Shown here: one piece after another, positions 6,815 to 6,815 of the stretch
Numbering within the stretch: position 1 is the first letter of the stretch
Layout: each line of letters begins with the position of its first letter
Assembly (NCBI GenBank): GCA_005877655.1
Contig: VBOC01000186.1
Span: forward strand, 4,718-11,532
DNA length: 6,815 nt
From: Ignavibacteria bacterium
Lineage (GTDB): Bacteria; Bacteroidota; Ignavibacteria; UBA10030; SZUA-254
Direction: 5' to 3'
The notes under the pieces: model-generated
What the model saw: the letters and a program-made list of their open reading frames with translations, nothing else
The model's database searches: none
Told to the model about the DNA's origin: nothing
Translations under genes and position numbers: made by a program

Positions 6815-6815
6815 C

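Larger units (their letters stand above)
3710..6815 (-). repeat. Coding tandem repeat array, 154-156 residue composite unit (about 465 bp)
   Basis: Units counted from the Tyr of the T-Q-Y-(Y/F) motif: U1 6245-6712, U2 5783-6244, U3 5318-5782, U4 4853-5317, U5 4385-4852, U6 3923-4384, and U7 3710-3922 with only its InlB-like half. A partial U0 lies at 6713-6815. Lengths are 156, 154, 155, 155, 156 and 154 residues. Each full unit is an InlB-B-like half of about 70 residues followed by a PEGA-like half of about 85. Copies are well diverged, with conserved W, G, P and aromatic positions, so the array is old and under selection for fold rather than recently amplified. U7 is the most degenerate: the usual G-x-x-V-x-I-x-A strand reads SSLLLQAFP. 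U3's PEGA half has lost the P-(S/P)-G-R turn (TNLVARTF) and the DG (VDS). Confidence 0.9.

Noticed and set aside
3710..6815. CRISPR-like or mobile-element explanation for the regular periodicity
   Set aside because: The period is about 465 bp within one uninterrupted reading frame with protein-level conservation, and there are no short identical repeats or transposase genes.

Overview
This window reads as part of a cell-surface / secretion locus from a fairly GC-rich member of the Bacteroidota-Ignavibacteria-KSB1-Calditrichota sphere (FCB superphylum). The evidence is that both large genes end in the same type of about 90-residue C-terminal domain. It opens with PNPFN and closes with a K-M-hydrophobic-K/R tail, which is typical of cargo of the type IX secretion system (T9SS 'type A' sorting domain). 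A more exact taxon cannot be read from the sequence.

Layout: (1) positions 3-1205, plus strand, hold the 3' end of a secreted multidomain protein: one fibronectin-III-like domain, a duplicated WN...GYW beta module and a T9SS sorting domain. (2) Positions 1206-1289 are a short convergent intergenic gap with a perfect 12-bp palindrome and a 9-bp stem-loop that probably acts as a two-way transcription end. (3) Positions 1290-1820, minus strand, hold a small exported protein with one C-terminal membrane helix. (4) Positions 1829-6814, minus strand, hold the 3' part of a giant repetitive surface protein, with more than 1,660 residues visible. The giant gene and the small gene lie 8 nt apart, and the giant gene's stop codon overlaps the small gene's ribosome-binding site, so they look like one translationally coupled operon. 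Both large genes run off the window, so neither true N-terminus nor any promoter is visible.

The most notable structure is in the giant protein. It has seven InlB-B-like modules at a regular 154-156 residue period, separated by PEGA-like modules. On top of this lies a higher-order repeat: unit n resembles unit n+4 much more than its neighbours, at an offset of exactly 620 residues (1,860 bp), for every pair that can be tested. The array therefore seems to have grown by duplication of a four-unit block. After the array come a single FN3 domain, an Ig-like domain, a WN/GYW module, a further beta region and the sorting domain.

Inferred joint role: a long beta-rich stalk exported through T9SS and kept on the outer surface, with a co-translated envelope protein of unknown function, next to a convergent gene for a second T9SS cargo that shares the FN3, WN/GYW and sorting modules. 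Nothing in the window shows mobile elements, RNA genes or CRISPR.
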